From Methanobacteriota archaeon (GTDB lineage Archaea > Thermoplasmatota > E2 > JACPAO01 > JAHWKR01), in NCBI GenBank assembly GCA_019347805.1, contig JAHWKR010000021.1, positions 1-50,752 on the forward strand: a stretch of 50,752 bases of DNA, read 5' to 3'. Shown one piece after another: positions 25,447 through 34,119 of this stretch. The notes below the pieces were generated by a model. It worked only from the letters and a program-made list of their open reading frames with translations, did not search any database and was not told where the DNA came from. The position numbers were made by a program, and so were the translations under genes. How positions within the stretch are numbered: position 1 is the stretch's first letter; each line of letters opens with the position of its first letter.

Positions 25447-25563
25447 CTAGAGCATGAAGGCGGCGTAGAGGAGGGCGCCGAGCCAGGCGACGACGGCGAG
25501 GGTGCCGAGGCCGAGGAAGGTGTATTCCAGGACGGTTGTGAGGGTGGTCTTCTCTTCTGCCAA
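25447..25563 (-). CDS. 38-aa single-helix membrane peptide
   Basis: A small frame beginning with TTG and encoding MAEEKTTLTTVLEYTFLG followed by a hydrophobic helix LGTLAVVAWLGALLYAAFML. An acidic/polar N-terminus and one membrane span are clear. Support comes from a TATA-like box 28 nt before the TTG and its place 15 bp before the next membrane-protein gene on the same strand. Such miniproteins often act as accessory subunits; that is inference. Confidence 0.55.
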   Translation of the reverse strand: MAEEKTTLTTVLEYTFLGLGTLAVVAWLGALLYAAFML

Positions 25564-25588
25564 CGGGGCGTCCTATCCTGCCTTCTCC

Positions 25589-25597
25589 CCATAAGTG
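25589..25597 (-). promoter_or_regulatory. TATA-like box for the 38-aa peptide gene
   Basis: CACTTATGG on the minus strand lies about 28 nt before the TTG start. The position supports the small gene and the short operon that follows. Confidence 0.4.
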
Positions 25598-25661
25598 TTG
25601 GCGCGGTGGGGGGTGGCCCGGGCCCCACACGCCATGGGGACCCGGGCCTGCCTGACATGCC

Positions 25662-26582
25662 TCACGGGACGGCTTGTACGGTCACGCGGTGGCGGCTGAA
25701 GACGGAGCGGACGAGGCGATGTTTCTCCTCGATGAAGCGGGCGACGGCGCGGGTGAAGGCCTCTTCGGGGCCGCGGCTGCGGTCGCTCTGGAAGTCTTGG
25801 ACGACGTGGGGATCGAGCGCCTTGGCGAGGGGATGGAGTCGGCTCCAGGCGAGGGGGGCCTCGGGTTCGACGCCGTGCCGGGCGCGCACTTCGGCGAGGA
25901 GCGCGTCGACGAAATAGGCGACGTAGACGCTGGAGGTGCGGAACTGGTAGTATTGGGAGGCCGCGTGGAAGACCTTGCGGAAGTGGGTGCTGCCGGCTTC
26001 CTTGGTGGGGAACCCGTCGGGGAAAGCGCCGAACGTGTGGACGAGGGCGCCTTCGGCGATCTCGACGGCGGTGGCCCCCTGGGGCACGGCGCGGGCGAGG
26101 CGCTTGTCGCCGGTCTCGATCTCTTTCTGGTACCAGCGGCCGAGGAGTTGGCGTTGGCTGGCGAAGAGCTCCTCCAGTTGTGAGTGGCGGAGGCCGGAGA
26201 CGGCACCGAGGACGAGGAGGCTTCCGACGCGGGAGGCGATGAGGGGGAACGGTTCGGCGGCGGTGGGGACGTCCTGGCGTGCCTTGCCGTCGACCATGGC
26301 GGCGCGCACGCGGACGCCATAGTGGAGGGTGTGGTGGATGAAATTGGCGTATGAGACGGTCGTGTCGAGCGGGGAGAGGGTGCCGCACGAGCCGCAGGTG
26401 GCGGTGTCCTTGTTGTCGGGCCGGGCCTCGGAGCTGCAGGCGGGGCAGAGCAGTTCGGCGCCGGGTTGCGGGACGGTCTGCAGTGGCGAACCAGGTGCGA
26501 TGTTGTGGCGCGCGAGGATGTCTCGGGCTTCACGGCGTGCGATGCGTTGCCACGTGAGGAGCTCTGGGACCGATTCGTACAT
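25662..26582 (-). CDS. zinc-ribbon protein, unknown function
   Basis: A 306-aa protein with a four-cysteine zinc ribbon (Cys46, Cys49, Cys63, Cys66: CPAC and CGSC) after an N-terminal helix, followed by a long mostly helical region with conserved-looking motifs such as SYANFIHHTLHYGVRVRAAM and FRKVFHAASQYYQFRTSSVY. No signal peptide is seen; one mildly hydrophobic stretch (VGSLLVLGAVSGL) could touch the membrane. I do not recognise a family. It is transcribed alone. The ATG is the only sensible start. Confidence 0.75.
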   Translation of the reverse strand: MYESVPELLTWQRIARREARDILARHNIAPGSPLQTVPQPGAELLCPACSSEARPDNKDTATCGSCGTLSPLDTTVSYANFIHHTLHYGVRVRAAMVDGKARQDVPTAAEPFPLIASRVGSLLVLGAVSGLRHSQLEELFASQRQLLGRWYQKEIETGDKRLARAVPQGATAVEIAEGALVHTFGAFPDGFPTKEAGSTHFRKVFHAASQYYQFRTSSVYVAYFVDALLAEVRARHGVEPEAPLAWSRLHPLAKALDPHVVQDFQSDRSRGPEEAFTRAVARFIEEKHRLVRSVFSRHRVTVQAVP

Positions 26583-26902
26583 GGCGTCTTCGCATCATGT
26601 AAGGGTTGGAGAGGTGAAGAACGTTACGGGCAGTTCTGGAAGGTGTTCGAGTGGTCGCTAACTGTTCCAGCCACTCTGTGGGAGTTACGGTGTTTTCGTC
26701 AATAGCGCGCGAAGAGCGGCCTGCGTGACGACCGCCGTACGCATGGGCGATATGTCATCCTCATACGGCTTTGACACGGTTCAGGAACAAATCGAAATCA
26801 TCAAGAACATAATCTGTCGGCAACACGTCGCTGCGGGCCGTGTCCAATGCTGCCGTCGTGACATCATCGTACGGCAGGTACGGTCTCAGGGGATCGTTTC
26901 GC
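26583..26902. other. AT-richer intergenic stretch
   Basis: About 320 bp, lower in GC than its surroundings. It carries the promoter of the zinc-ribbon gene and an orphan minus-strand open frame with protein-like composition but no start codon (see findings). No RNA gene recognised. Confidence 0.4.
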
Positions 26903-27583
26903 TCAACGCACCGTTTCCCAGCCACCGGCCGGCTCGGCGGGCTCCCAACCGACATGGGCCGGGTCGGCCACCGCCGCGACCGATGTTTCGGGCGTTCGGA
27001 GGCCGTCAGCCTCCTCCACCCGTGTCGCATACCACGAGAAGAACCGCTTCACGTCCTGTCTCCGCAACACCAACAGGATGGCCGGCGCCAACAACAACGT
27101 GAAAGTGGGTAGGATCTCAACGCGGATCGATTCCAGGTCGGCGGAGACGAAGAAGAGGAAGAACAGCCGGGTCAGCTCCATGCCGATCTGCACCTTGGCG
27201 ATGAACCGGATGGCCCGATAGGTCTCCGGGCTGCCGTGCTTCACCCGCCGGGCCAGGATGCCGTAGCGGATCGGGATATAGAGGAGGAGGAAGGCGAGCG
27301 CCAGTGTGGCGAGCGCTGCGAGGCTCGAGGCGATGCGGGCGACGTCACGAAGCTCCTCCTCTCCAGGCACCGGGTCGGCGAGGAACAGTGCCTCGATGTC
27401 CCAGATGACCGTCATCATCGGTTCGGCATCCAGGAACGCCGTGAAGATGGCGACGACCGCATAGAAGGCAGAGGTGACGACGAGCCGGCGTAACCAACGG
27501 ACCGCCTTGGGCTGCTCAGGAGGGGCCTCGTAGTAGACCACTGACCGGCCCTTCCCGTCGGTCCCGACCCGCGTAAGCCCCAT
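26903..27583 (-). CDS. membrane protein, unknown
   Basis: A 226-aa protein with about four membrane helices, around residues 32-50, 85-107, 130-148 and 158-176, basic residues at the cytoplasmic ends (WLRRLVV, LARRVKHG, LVLRRQDVKRF) and a soluble C-tail of about 45 residues. Family not recognised. CCATAAGCC about 35 nt upstream may be the TATA box. The next minus-strand gene ends 62 bp before it. Confidence 0.72.
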   Translation of the reverse strand: MGLTRVGTDGKGRSVVYYEAPPEQPKAVRWLRRLVVTSAFYAVVAIFTAFLDAEPMMTVIWDIEALFLADPVPGEEELRDVARIASSLAALATLALAFLLLYIPIRYGILARRVKHGSPETYRAIRFIAKVQIGMELTRLFFLFFVSADLESIRVEILPTFTLLLAPAILLVLRRQDVKRFFSWYATRVEEADGLRTPETSVAAVADPAHVGWEPAEPAGGWETVR

Positions 27584-27645
27584 GTTCGCCGCACCTGCCT
27601 AGCTCTGCTCCGGCTTATGGTCCTTCCTGCTCCGACCGAGGCCGA

Positions 27646-27942
27646 TCACCGGCGGGTGCGTCCCAGGAAGAAGTAGAGCGGGATGCCGAGGATGGGGATG
27701 AAGATGACCGCGAGGATCCAGAGCACCTTGGCCAGGAGCGAGAGGCGGCCCCGGACGATCGAGATGATCGTGAGGACCTGGAGGATGATGATGAGAAGCG
27801 CCACGATGGCGATGGGGCCCGTATGGAAGCGGAGAAGGATGGGGTCGATGACAAGGGTCCCGATGGCGCTGGCGAAGAGCTCCATCTGCGGGGGTATGTT
27901 CGTCCTGTTCTTGAACAGGAGGGTGTCCGCGGCCTGGCCCAC
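27646..27942 (-). CDS. PLDc_N-domain membrane protein
   Basis: A 98-aa protein with an N-terminal polar part and two or three hydrophobic segments ending in LWILAVIFIPILGIPLYFFLGR, the signature of the PLDc_N domain, which elsewhere precedes cardiolipin-synthase-type phospholipase D domains. Here it stands alone; no catalytic HKD domain follows. The GTG start is 6 bp after the stop of the 3-hydroxyacyl-CoA dehydrogenase gene, so it is the last gene of that operon. Confidence 0.82.
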   Translation of the reverse strand: MGQAADTLLFKNRTNIPPQMELFASAIGTLVIDPILLRFHTGPIAIVALLIIILQVLTIISIVRGRLSLLAKVLWILAVIFIPILGIPLYFFLGRTRR

Positions 27943-27948
27943 TGACCC

Positions 27949-28803
27949 TCACGACCAGTCGTAGAACCCTTTCCCGGTCTTCTTGCCAAGATGGCCGGCC
28001 ATGACCTTCTTCTTGAGGAGCGGACAGGGGCGGTACTTGGGGTCCCCGAAGCCATCGTGCAGCACCTCGAGGATGGAGAGGCAGGTATCGAGACCGATGA
28101 AGTCCGCGAGCTGCAGGGGCCCCATCGGGTGGTTCATGCCGAGTTTCATCACCGTGTCGATGGCCTCAGGCGTCCCGACGCCCTCCTGCAGTGCGAAGAT
28201 CGCCTCGTTGATCATGGGAAGGAGCACGCGGTTGGAGACGAAGCCGGGGAAGTCGTTGACCTCGGCGACCGTCTTGCCCATCCGTTCCGCGACGGCGCGT
28301 GTCGTCGCGGCGGTGGCGTCGGAGGTGTCCTCGCCACGGATCATCTCGACGAGCTTCATGAGCGGCACCGGGTTCATGAAATGCATGCCGATGAAGCGGT
28401 CGGGGCGCTCGGTGGCGGCGGCGAGGAGGGTGATGGGGATGCTGGAGGTGTTCGAGGCGAGGATGGCGTCCTTCCCGAGAAGCCCATCCAGTTCGGTGAA
28501 GAGCTTCTTCTTGATGTCGGCGTTCTCGACGATGGCCTCGACGACGAGTTCGCAATCCGCGAAACCCTCAACTCCGACGTGGGTCGAGATGCGGCCCTTG
28601 GCGGCGTCCGCGTCCTCCTGGGACAACTTGCCCTTCTCGACCAGCTTGCCGAGGCTCTTGTCGATGCCGGACATGCCGCGGTCGAGGAACTCCTGCTTGA
28701 TGTCGGACAGCAGGACCGTGTAGCCGGCGCTCGCGGCGACCTGGGCGATGCCGGCGCCCATCTGGCCGGCACCGACGACGCCGATCGTCTTGACCTCGCT
28801 CAT
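27949..28803 (-). CDS. 3-hydroxyacyl-CoA dehydrogenase
   Basis: NAD(P)-dependent oxidation of 3-hydroxyacyl-CoA (or 3-hydroxybutyryl-CoA) to the ketoacyl form. The 284-aa, single-domain-pair size matches bacterial Hbd enzymes. Motifs: Rossmann [10 protein letters not shown] (11-20), VVEAIVEN (87-94), SNTSSIPIT (117-125), the catalytic His141 in [15 protein letters not shown], and a C-terminal [15 protein letters not shown]. It sits in an operon after a methyltransferase and FxsA and before the PLDc_N gene. A thiolase is encoded 2.8 kb away; together they could serve fatty-acid breakdown or acetoacetyl-CoA metabolism. Confidence 0.95.
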   Translation of the reverse strand: MSEVKTIGVVGAGQMGAGIAQVAASAGYTVLLSDIKQEFLDRGMSGIDKSLGKLVEKGKLSQEDADAAKGRISTHVGVEGFADCELVVEAIVENADIKKKLFTELDGLLGKDAILASNTSSIPITLLAAATERPDRFIGMHFMNPVPLMKLVEMIRGEDTSDATAATTRAVAERMGKTVAEVNDFPGFVSNRVLLPMINEAIFALQEGVGTPEAIDTVMKLGMNHPMGPLQLADFIGLDTCLSILEVLHDGFGDPKYRPCPLLKKKVMAGHLGKKTGKGFYDWS

Positions 28804-28829
28804 CGGGGCGGGGAAAGAGGGGTCCGGTA

Positions 28830-29330
28830 TCAGGTTTTGGGCGGACCCGGCTCGTCGTCGGACGGCTCGTCCTCGAGGCGACGGATGCGGGTCACGCCGC
28901 TCCGCTGTTCCTCCTCCGGGGGTGCGCCCGACCTCCAGCCCCCGCCGAAGCGGCCGACACCGACGACCGCGCGGTGGCGCAGACGGGAGACGAGGAACGC
29001 GGCCAAGCCACGGCGCACAGGCGGGACCATGAAGAGGAAACCGATGGTGTCGGTGATGACGCCAGGCGTGAGAAGGAAGGCGGCCCCCACGAGGAACAAG
29101 GCCCCCGCCAAGAGTTCGCGGCCGGGGACCCGTCCGCTCTGCATCGCGACGACGACCTCCCGCCAAGCGCGTCCGCCCTGCCACTTCGCGAGGAGGCCGC
29201 CGAGGATGCCCGTCCCGATGACGATGCCCACGGTCGGCCAGAACCCGATGTGGCCGCCGATCCAGACAAGGAGCACGATCTCGATGAAGGGCAGGACGAT
29301 GAAGAGGAGGACGAGGAGCGCACCGAGCAA
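28830..29330 (-). CDS. fxsA: FxsA family membrane protein
   Basis: A 166-aa inner-membrane protein of the FxsA family: helices at about 2-22 ([20 protein letters not shown]), 28-47 and 72-100, with the conserved [31 protein letters not shown] region, followed by an acidic/basic cytoplasmic tail. In E. coli FxsA counters phage exclusion, but the general role is unknown. The start is TTG with GAGGT about 7 nt upstream. It lies 9 bp after the methyltransferase stop and 26 bp before the dehydrogenase, within one operon. Confidence 0.88.
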   Translation of the reverse strand: MLGALLVLLFIVLPFIEIVLLVWIGGHIGFWPTVGIVIGTGILGGLLAKWQGGRAWREVVVAMQSGRVPGRELLAGALFLVGAAFLLTPGVITDTIGFLFMVPPVRRGLAAFLVSRLRHRAVVGVGRFGGGWRSGAPPEEEQRSGVTRIRRLEDEPSDDEPGPPKT

Positions 29331-29339
29331 ATCAAGACC

Positions 29340-30107
29340 TCAGGGTGTCGGTTTCCGGCCGACGACGAGGAGCGTGCCGACCTCGCGTTTCCAGGCGGCG
29401 AGCATGCCGTGTCGTGTCCGCGCCTCTTCGTCCGCCTCGTCGGGAATCGGTGGGACCTCGGTCGGGTCGAGGAGCCGGTCGCTGGAGACGTCGACGAATC
29501 CGGCGGCGCGGAAGCGCGTCACCCAGCCGTCGGCGTTGTCCATCATCATGGGGAGTCCGACCTTGTCCTGCCAGTCGTGGCTGTAGGTGTTCTCTTCAAA
29601 GAAGTCGAGCGAACAGTGGAACGTGCCGCCCGGCTTGAGGATGCGCAGGATCTCTGCGAGCGCGCGGTCGATATCGGGGGAATAGTAGATGGCTTCGTTG
29701 GAATAGCAGTGGTCGACGCTCGCCGGCTCCAGCGGGAGGTCCTCGAACGCACCTTCGACAAAACGGACGGAAGGAGCTCTACCTTTCGTCCTCTCGAGGG
29801 CGGTGATGAACCGCTCGGTCGCCCGTTCGGCCTCGGCGAGCATGCGTGGCGAGACGTCGAGTCCGATGGCCGTCCCAGCAGGGTGGAGGCGTTCGGCGGC
29901 CAGGCGGACGATGTAGCCGTTGCCGCAGCCGAGGTCGAGGAACGTCTCCGGTCGCGCGGCGTCGAACGGCACCCGTTCGAGCGCCTGTCGTGCCGTCGGC
30001 AGATGGCCTTTTTCCATCGCCTCGCCACGGCCGGCCTCGGCCCAGGCGTCGAACTCGTTGCGCAGCTTGGCGTGGGGGCCGCCCGGCTCGTCGGCCCGGC
30101 CCGTCAT
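29340..30107 (-). CDS. class I SAM-dependent methyltransferase
   Basis: A 255-aa methyltransferase with motif I LDLGCGNGYIVRLA (57-70), motif II GLDVSPRML, motif III region VEGAFEDLPLEPASVDHCYS and a post-motif ILKPGGTFHCSLDFFEEN. The acceptor substrate cannot be deduced; the aromatic residues after motif III (YSNEAIYYSPDID) suggest a small-molecule substrate. The ATG start fits a complete family N-terminus. It is the first gene of an operon with FxsA, the acyl-CoA dehydrogenase and the PLDc_N protein. Confidence 0.9.
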   Translation of the reverse strand: MTGRADEPGGPHAKLRNEFDAWAEAGRGEAMEKGHLPTARQALERVPFDAARPETFLDLGCGNGYIVRLAAERLHPAGTAIGLDVSPRMLAEAERATERFITALERTKGRAPSVRFVEGAFEDLPLEPASVDHCYSNEAIYYSPDIDRALAEILRILKPGGTFHCSLDFFEENTYSHDWQDKVGLPMMMDNADGWVTRFRAAGFVDVSSDRLLDPTEVPPIPDEADEEARTRHGMLAAWKREVGTLLVVGRKPTP

Positions 30108-30219
30108 GTTCCAGGATGCGTGGCGCACGGGAGGGGGGAGGGCGGGGACGACTTCAGCGTTTTGGCGACCAACGGGTGTCCTTATCAGACTGTGCCGTTC
30201 GGAGCGCGCAAGCTTCCTC

Positions 30220-31329
30220 TTACAGATCCGCTTCGCAATCCAATCCTTGCCGGCGCACCTCGAGGTCGAGCCCTTCGGTGGTGGCGAGTTTGTGGAGGAG
30301 TTCTCCGGCGAGCCGTGCGGCGACCGTGAAGCCTTGTTCGAGGAGATCGCGGCTTCCGGCCATGGTCTCCATGCCTTCCACGGTGTCGGCCTGGTGCCAG
30401 AACGGATAGCTGACACCGGCGGGCAACGCGGCCGGCCCGACGTAGTTCTCTTCGAAGCTGGAGATGAAGAATGCGATCGGGATGCAGCGGTCCTCGAAGG
30501 GCGCATAATCGCTGCGGCCGAGGGTGATGCCCTGGTAGCGGAACTTCTCGGGCGGGATCTCGATGGCGCGGCGGGTGTCGTCGACGATGGCGCGCACGCG
30601 GTCGGAGTTGTCGTCGAGATAGATGGGCGCCTCGGCGGGCCAGTTGATGCCGAACATGTCGAGATTGATCATCGCGAAGATGGTCGGCGTGTAGTCGACC
30701 GTCTCGTCGGCCTTGCCGGTCAGCGATTCGTTGAAGGTGCCCTCGGTGAGCATCTTGACGAAGTGGCGCGAACCGGTGAGGCCTTGTTCCTCGCCGTCGA
30801 ACATCATGAACGCGATGGTGTGCAGCGTGTCGAGCTCGGCGTAGGCCTTGGCCATCTCGAGTGTCATGATCGTGCCGGAGCCGTCGTCGTAGGCACCGTA
30901 GACCGCGCCATCGGTCACATCATAGTGTCCGCCGATGACGATCCAGGAGGAGCGGTCGCGGCCCCATTTGATGCCCATGATGTTCTCCAGGTGGGGGTCC
31001 TGCTCGACCTGGTTGGTCGGGGTCGAGGTGCGGCTCGGTGTCGCCTCGTAAGGTTGGCGGAGCACTTCGAGGCCCGCTTCCTGCATGCTCTTTTCGAGAT
31101 AGTCGCGGGCGCCCTTGTGCGCCTCGCCGTTGGCGTTGCGCTTCGGATAGGCCTCGACGAAGGTCGAGACGTGGGCGACGAGCGCCTTGCCGTCAAGGAC
31201 GGGGATCTCGGGGACGACGAACGGGAGCGCTTCGTCGGCCTTGGAGAGTGGGTCGTCGGAGGTCGAGGTGCAACCGGCGAGAAGGGGCACCAGGAGGGTC
31301 AGGGCGACAAGCGGGAGAGGGACACGCAT
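30220..31329 (-). CDS. M28-family zinc aminopeptidase, lipoprotein
   Basis: An exported peptidase of 369 aa. A signal peptide (PLPLVALTLLVPLLAGC) ends in lipobox Cys20, anchoring it outside the membrane. The M28 double-zinc site is complete: His135 and Asp137 in GGHYD, Asp148 in YDDGSG, Glu180/Glu181 in FDGEEQG, Asp224 in INLDMFG and His312 in PFWHQADT. The probable function is removal of N-terminal amino acids from external peptides for uptake. Start ATG. It is followed by a convergently independent methyltransferase operon on the same strand. Confidence 0.93.
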   Translation of the reverse strand: MRVPLPLVALTLLVPLLAGCTSTSDDPLSKADEALPFVVPEIPVLDGKALVAHVSTFVEAYPKRNANGEAHKGARDYLEKSMQEAGLEVLRQPYEATPSRTSTPTNQVEQDPHLENIMGIKWGRDRSSWIVIGGHYDVTDGAVYGAYDDGSGTIMTLEMAKAYAELDTLHTIAFMMFDGEEQGLTGSRHFVKMLTEGTFNESLTGKADETVDYTPTIFAMINLDMFGINWPAEAPIYLDDNSDRVRAIVDDTRRAIEIPPEKFRYQGITLGRSDYAPFEDRCIPIAFFISSFEENYVGPAALPAGVSYPFWHQADTVEGMETMAGSRDLLEQGFTVAARLAGELLHKLATTEGLDLEVRRQGLDCEADL

Positions 31330-31568
31330 CACAGGGATGGGTGGAGAGGAGGTTCTTAACGGTTGTCGTGGTCTTCTGCACGCCATATCATCCCGGTGGG
31401 GTCCTACAGTCCCGGCGCTCGGATGTGCTGCGTCATGCCGTACAGCAGGACGTTCGGCGATACGACGTTGTAGGCGGCTACAGTCGGACGTCCCTCAGGC
31501 CCGTTCGACTATGACCTCACGCTCGCCGCTCCGCGGCTCAAGCCAGGTCTAAGTCGTGCGTCCGGAGG

Positions 31569-32759
31569 CTACGCCTCGGGACGCTCGACGACCATCGTCA
31601 CCGCGTTCCCCCCACCCAAGCAAAGCGTCGCCAATCCGCGGTGGCCGCCGGTCTGCTTCAACGAATACAGCAGCGTCGTCAACACACGCGCCCCGCTCGC
31701 GCCGATGGGGTGGCCAAGCGCGACGGCGCCGCCGTGGATGTTGAACTTCTCTTCGGGGATGTCGAGGCCTTTCATCACCGCACAGCTCGCGGTGGCGAAC
31801 GCTTCGTTGTGTTCGAAGAGATCGAAGTCGTCCGAGGTGAAGCCGGCCTCTTTCATGACCCGCTTGGTGGTGGTGATGGGCGCTTCCATGACGTGTTCGG
31901 GCCGCACGCCGCCGGACCCGTAGGCGATGATGCGGCCCAAGACCTCCGCGCCGCGTTCTTTCGCGGACGCCTCCGACTCCACCATGACGGCCGATGCGCC
32001 GTCGGAGATCTGGGAGGCGTTCCCGGCGGTGACCATCCCGGTCGGGTCGAAGACGGGCTTGAGGCGCGACAGTTTCTGCATGTGCACCATGTGCCGGATG
32101 CCTTCGTCCTCGGCGAAAAAGGTGGTCTCGCCGCTGCGCTTGTCCTCGATTTCGATGGGAAGGATCTCGTCCTGGAAGAGACCCTCTTTGGTCGCCCGCT
32201 CGGCTTTCTGGTGCGACAGCATGGCGAAGCGGTCGGCGTCGCCGCGCGAGACATCGTGGCGTTTGGCGACGATCTCGCCGGTGACGCCCATGTGCTGGTC
32301 GCTGTAGACGTCCCACAATCCGTCGTGGATCATCGAATCGACGGCTTTCTTGTCGAACATCCGGAAGCCGTCGCGCGCATCGGGCAGAAGGTAGGGCGCG
32401 TTGGTCATCGATTCCATGCCACCGGCGAGGATGCGCGTGGCGTCGCCGCACTTGATGGCTTGGGCGGCGAGCATGACCGCCTTGAGCGAGGAACCGCACA
32501 CCTTGTTGACGGTGAAGGCGTTGACCGTGTCCGGCAGGCCGCCGTAGAGCGCGGCTTGCCGGGCCGGGTTCTGGCCGAGGCCCGCCTGGAGGACGTTGCC
32601 CATGATGACCTCCTCGACCTGGTCGGTCGAAAGGCCGGAGCGGCGCACCGTCTCTTCGACGATCTTGGCACCGAGCTGGGGCGCGCTGAAGGGGCGGAGC
32701 GTGCCCTGGAACTTTCCGATGGCGGTGCGGCAGGCTGCGGTGATGACGACGCCGGTCAT
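31569..32759 (-). CDS. acetyl-CoA acetyltransferase (thiolase)
   Basis: Biosynthetic or degradative thiolase of 396 aa. The active-site residues are present: Cys88 in NKVCGSSLKAVM, His350 in GGAVALGHPIGASGAR and Cys380 in ATLCLGGGNAV, plus NEAFA of the covering loop. Overall similarity is to bacterial-type acetoacetyl-CoA thiolase, with no archaeal HMG-CoA-synthase neighbour. It is transcribed from its own promoter (CTTTTATAACGG box) and has GAGGGA before the ATG. The product would feed or consume acetoacetyl-CoA together with the dehydrogenase 2.8 kb downstream. Confidence 0.95.
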   Translation of the reverse strand: MTGVVITAACRTAIGKFQGTLRPFSAPQLGAKIVEETVRRSGLSTDQVEEVIMGNVLQAGLGQNPARQAALYGGLPDTVNAFTVNKVCGSSLKAVMLAAQAIKCGDATRILAGGMESMTNAPYLLPDARDGFRMFDKKAVDSMIHDGLWDVYSDQHMGVTGEIVAKRHDVSRGDADRFAMLSHQKAERATKEGLFQDEILPIEIEDKRSGETTFFAEDEGIRHMVHMQKLSRLKPVFDPTGMVTAGNASQISDGASAVMVESEASAKERGAEVLGRIIAYGSGGVRPEHVMEAPITTTKRVMKEAGFTSDDFDLFEHNEAFATASCAVMKGLDIPEEKFNIHGGAVALGHPIGASGARVLTTLLYSLKQTGGHRGLATLCLGGGNAVTMVVERPEA

Positions 32760-32798
32760 GGAGGTCCCTCGGAGGGTTCGGGCCCGCTTACCCGGGCC

Positions 32799-32808
32799 GT
32801 TATAAAAG
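32799..32808 (-). promoter_or_regulatory. TATA box for the thiolase gene
   Basis: The minus strand reads CTTTTATAACGG, one of the best TATA matches in the window, about 42 nt before the ATG; the mRNA would have a leader of about 15 nt. Confidence 0.5.
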
Positions 32809-32907
32809 CGCTTGGGTGCGATGAAGACGACGGCGTATCATCCGAAAAAGGAGCCGGAGAAGGAAGGAATGGGGTGAGAACGCGGGATGAAGTGTAGGGA
32901 GTGCCCT

Positions 32908-33711
32908 CTAGCGTCCGCTACGGTGTTCGATGAGCATCTGCGTGGCCGCGCGTCTCTTGCCCTTGCCGTAGGTGTCCGTGAAGAACGTCGCCATGACCTT
33001 GCGCTCTCCGGCGGAGAGGCTCTTGTGGATGGCGGCCTTGGAGACGCCGAAGTGGCGGGCGATGTCGTCCAGGTTGCAGCGGCGCGGTTCGTCCCAGTAG
33101 CCCATCTCGTAGCCCATCTCCAGCACCTCTTGCTGGCGCGGGGTGATGTCCTGGGTCGCCTCGTGCAGGCGTGCTTCCGGTTTGTACTCGCGGACCGAGT
33201 AGACGTCGAACGCGTCGGGCTGCATGTGGTTGCGCATGATGTCGAGGAACTTCTCGAACCGTGCGCCCCCTTGGGCGTTGGCGGACAGGACCCGGATGTG
33301 GAGCCAGCCGTTGACGACGAGGATCGGGAGGAACACGGCGTCCGGCCCGAGCACCTCATACGTGACCTCGTTCGGGCTCTTGCCCTGGATGGTGGGCAGG
33401 AGGTGGGTGGAGACCTCTACACTGACGTAGCCTTCAGCCTCTGCGAGGGGTTGGGAGGTACCGTGCCGTTTCGTGAACTCGCCGAGCAGGAACTGGCGGC
33501 TCACGTTGCGGGGGCCGAGGAACGTGTAGATGGCACGCTCCCCGATCTCTCGGATGTTCCCGCGGAGCAGCGAGATGATGACCCGGTGCTCGGGGTTCTC
33601 CCGGGTGAACCGCATGAGCGGGCTGTCCGCGGTCTTGACGCGGAACGAGTATTCTTTCAGTGTCGCTGGAAACCCTCTTTCGTCGGGATTCCTGATCGGT
33701 GTTTGTAACAT
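32908..33711 (-). CDS. HTH_10 (Bat-type) transcription regulator, copy 1
   Basis: A 267-aa regulator. The last 80 residues form the HTH_10 domain of bacterio-opsin-activator-type proteins: ITPRQQEVLEMGYEMGYWDEPRR, then LDDIARHFGVSKAAIHKSLSAGERKVM, the DNA-recognition helix-turn-helix. The N-terminal 185 residues are a mixed alpha/beta domain of unknown ligand. A closely similar gene lies just upstream on the same strand, a tandem duplication. The N-terminal extension MLQTPIRNPDERGFPAT is unique to this copy. Start is ATG; an in-frame GTG 13 codons upstream is possible. Confidence 0.88.
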   Translation of the reverse strand: MLQTPIRNPDERGFPATLKEYSFRVKTADSPLMRFTRENPEHRVIISLLRGNIREIGERAIYTFLGPRNVSRQFLLGEFTKRHGTSQPLAEAEGYVSVEVSTHLLPTIQGKSPNEVTYEVLGPDAVFLPILVVNGWLHIRVLSANAQGGARFEKFLDIMRNHMQPDAFDVYSVREYKPEARLHEATQDITPRQQEVLEMGYEMGYWDEPRRCNLDDIARHFGVSKAAIHKSLSAGERKVMATFFTDTYGKGKRRAATQMLIEHRSGR

Positions 33712-34119
33712 CGGTGCACATTCTCTTCGCCTTCGTCCGTGGTGGCGCACGGACGCACGATGGCGGTCTGAAGACCCTGTCTCTCCTCTTCCATGGTTGG
33801 GAACGAAGACAGACTTGCAGGCCTCAATCCTCCCATGACACGGGTCGCTGCCTAAGTACGTTCCTATGCCTTTAGAGACATGTAGAGTCGATTAGTGCTC
33901 AATTCGGTCCCAGACACCATAAGAAAAGCAGCACCAGGTCGTCGTGAGGTCTTGTCGCCGCGACACCGCGCGGGGATTCCTGACCCGCCCTGTCGCCGAA
34001 CGGTCCGGGGGCGTTGCAGCCGACGGCACGGTCACTTCAAGAACAGGAGCAGAAAAGGAAGGAAGTGGGGGGAAGAAGGGAGAGGAAGAAGTGTGGGGGA
34101 GGTGTGGGAGGTCTACCGT
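33712..34119. other. intergenic stretch between the two HTH_10 genes
   Basis: About 408 bp with no convincing gene. It contains scattered AT-rich boxes (for example CCATAAGAAA near 33918) that may belong to the copy 1 promoter or to the end of copy 2. Confidence 0.4.
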
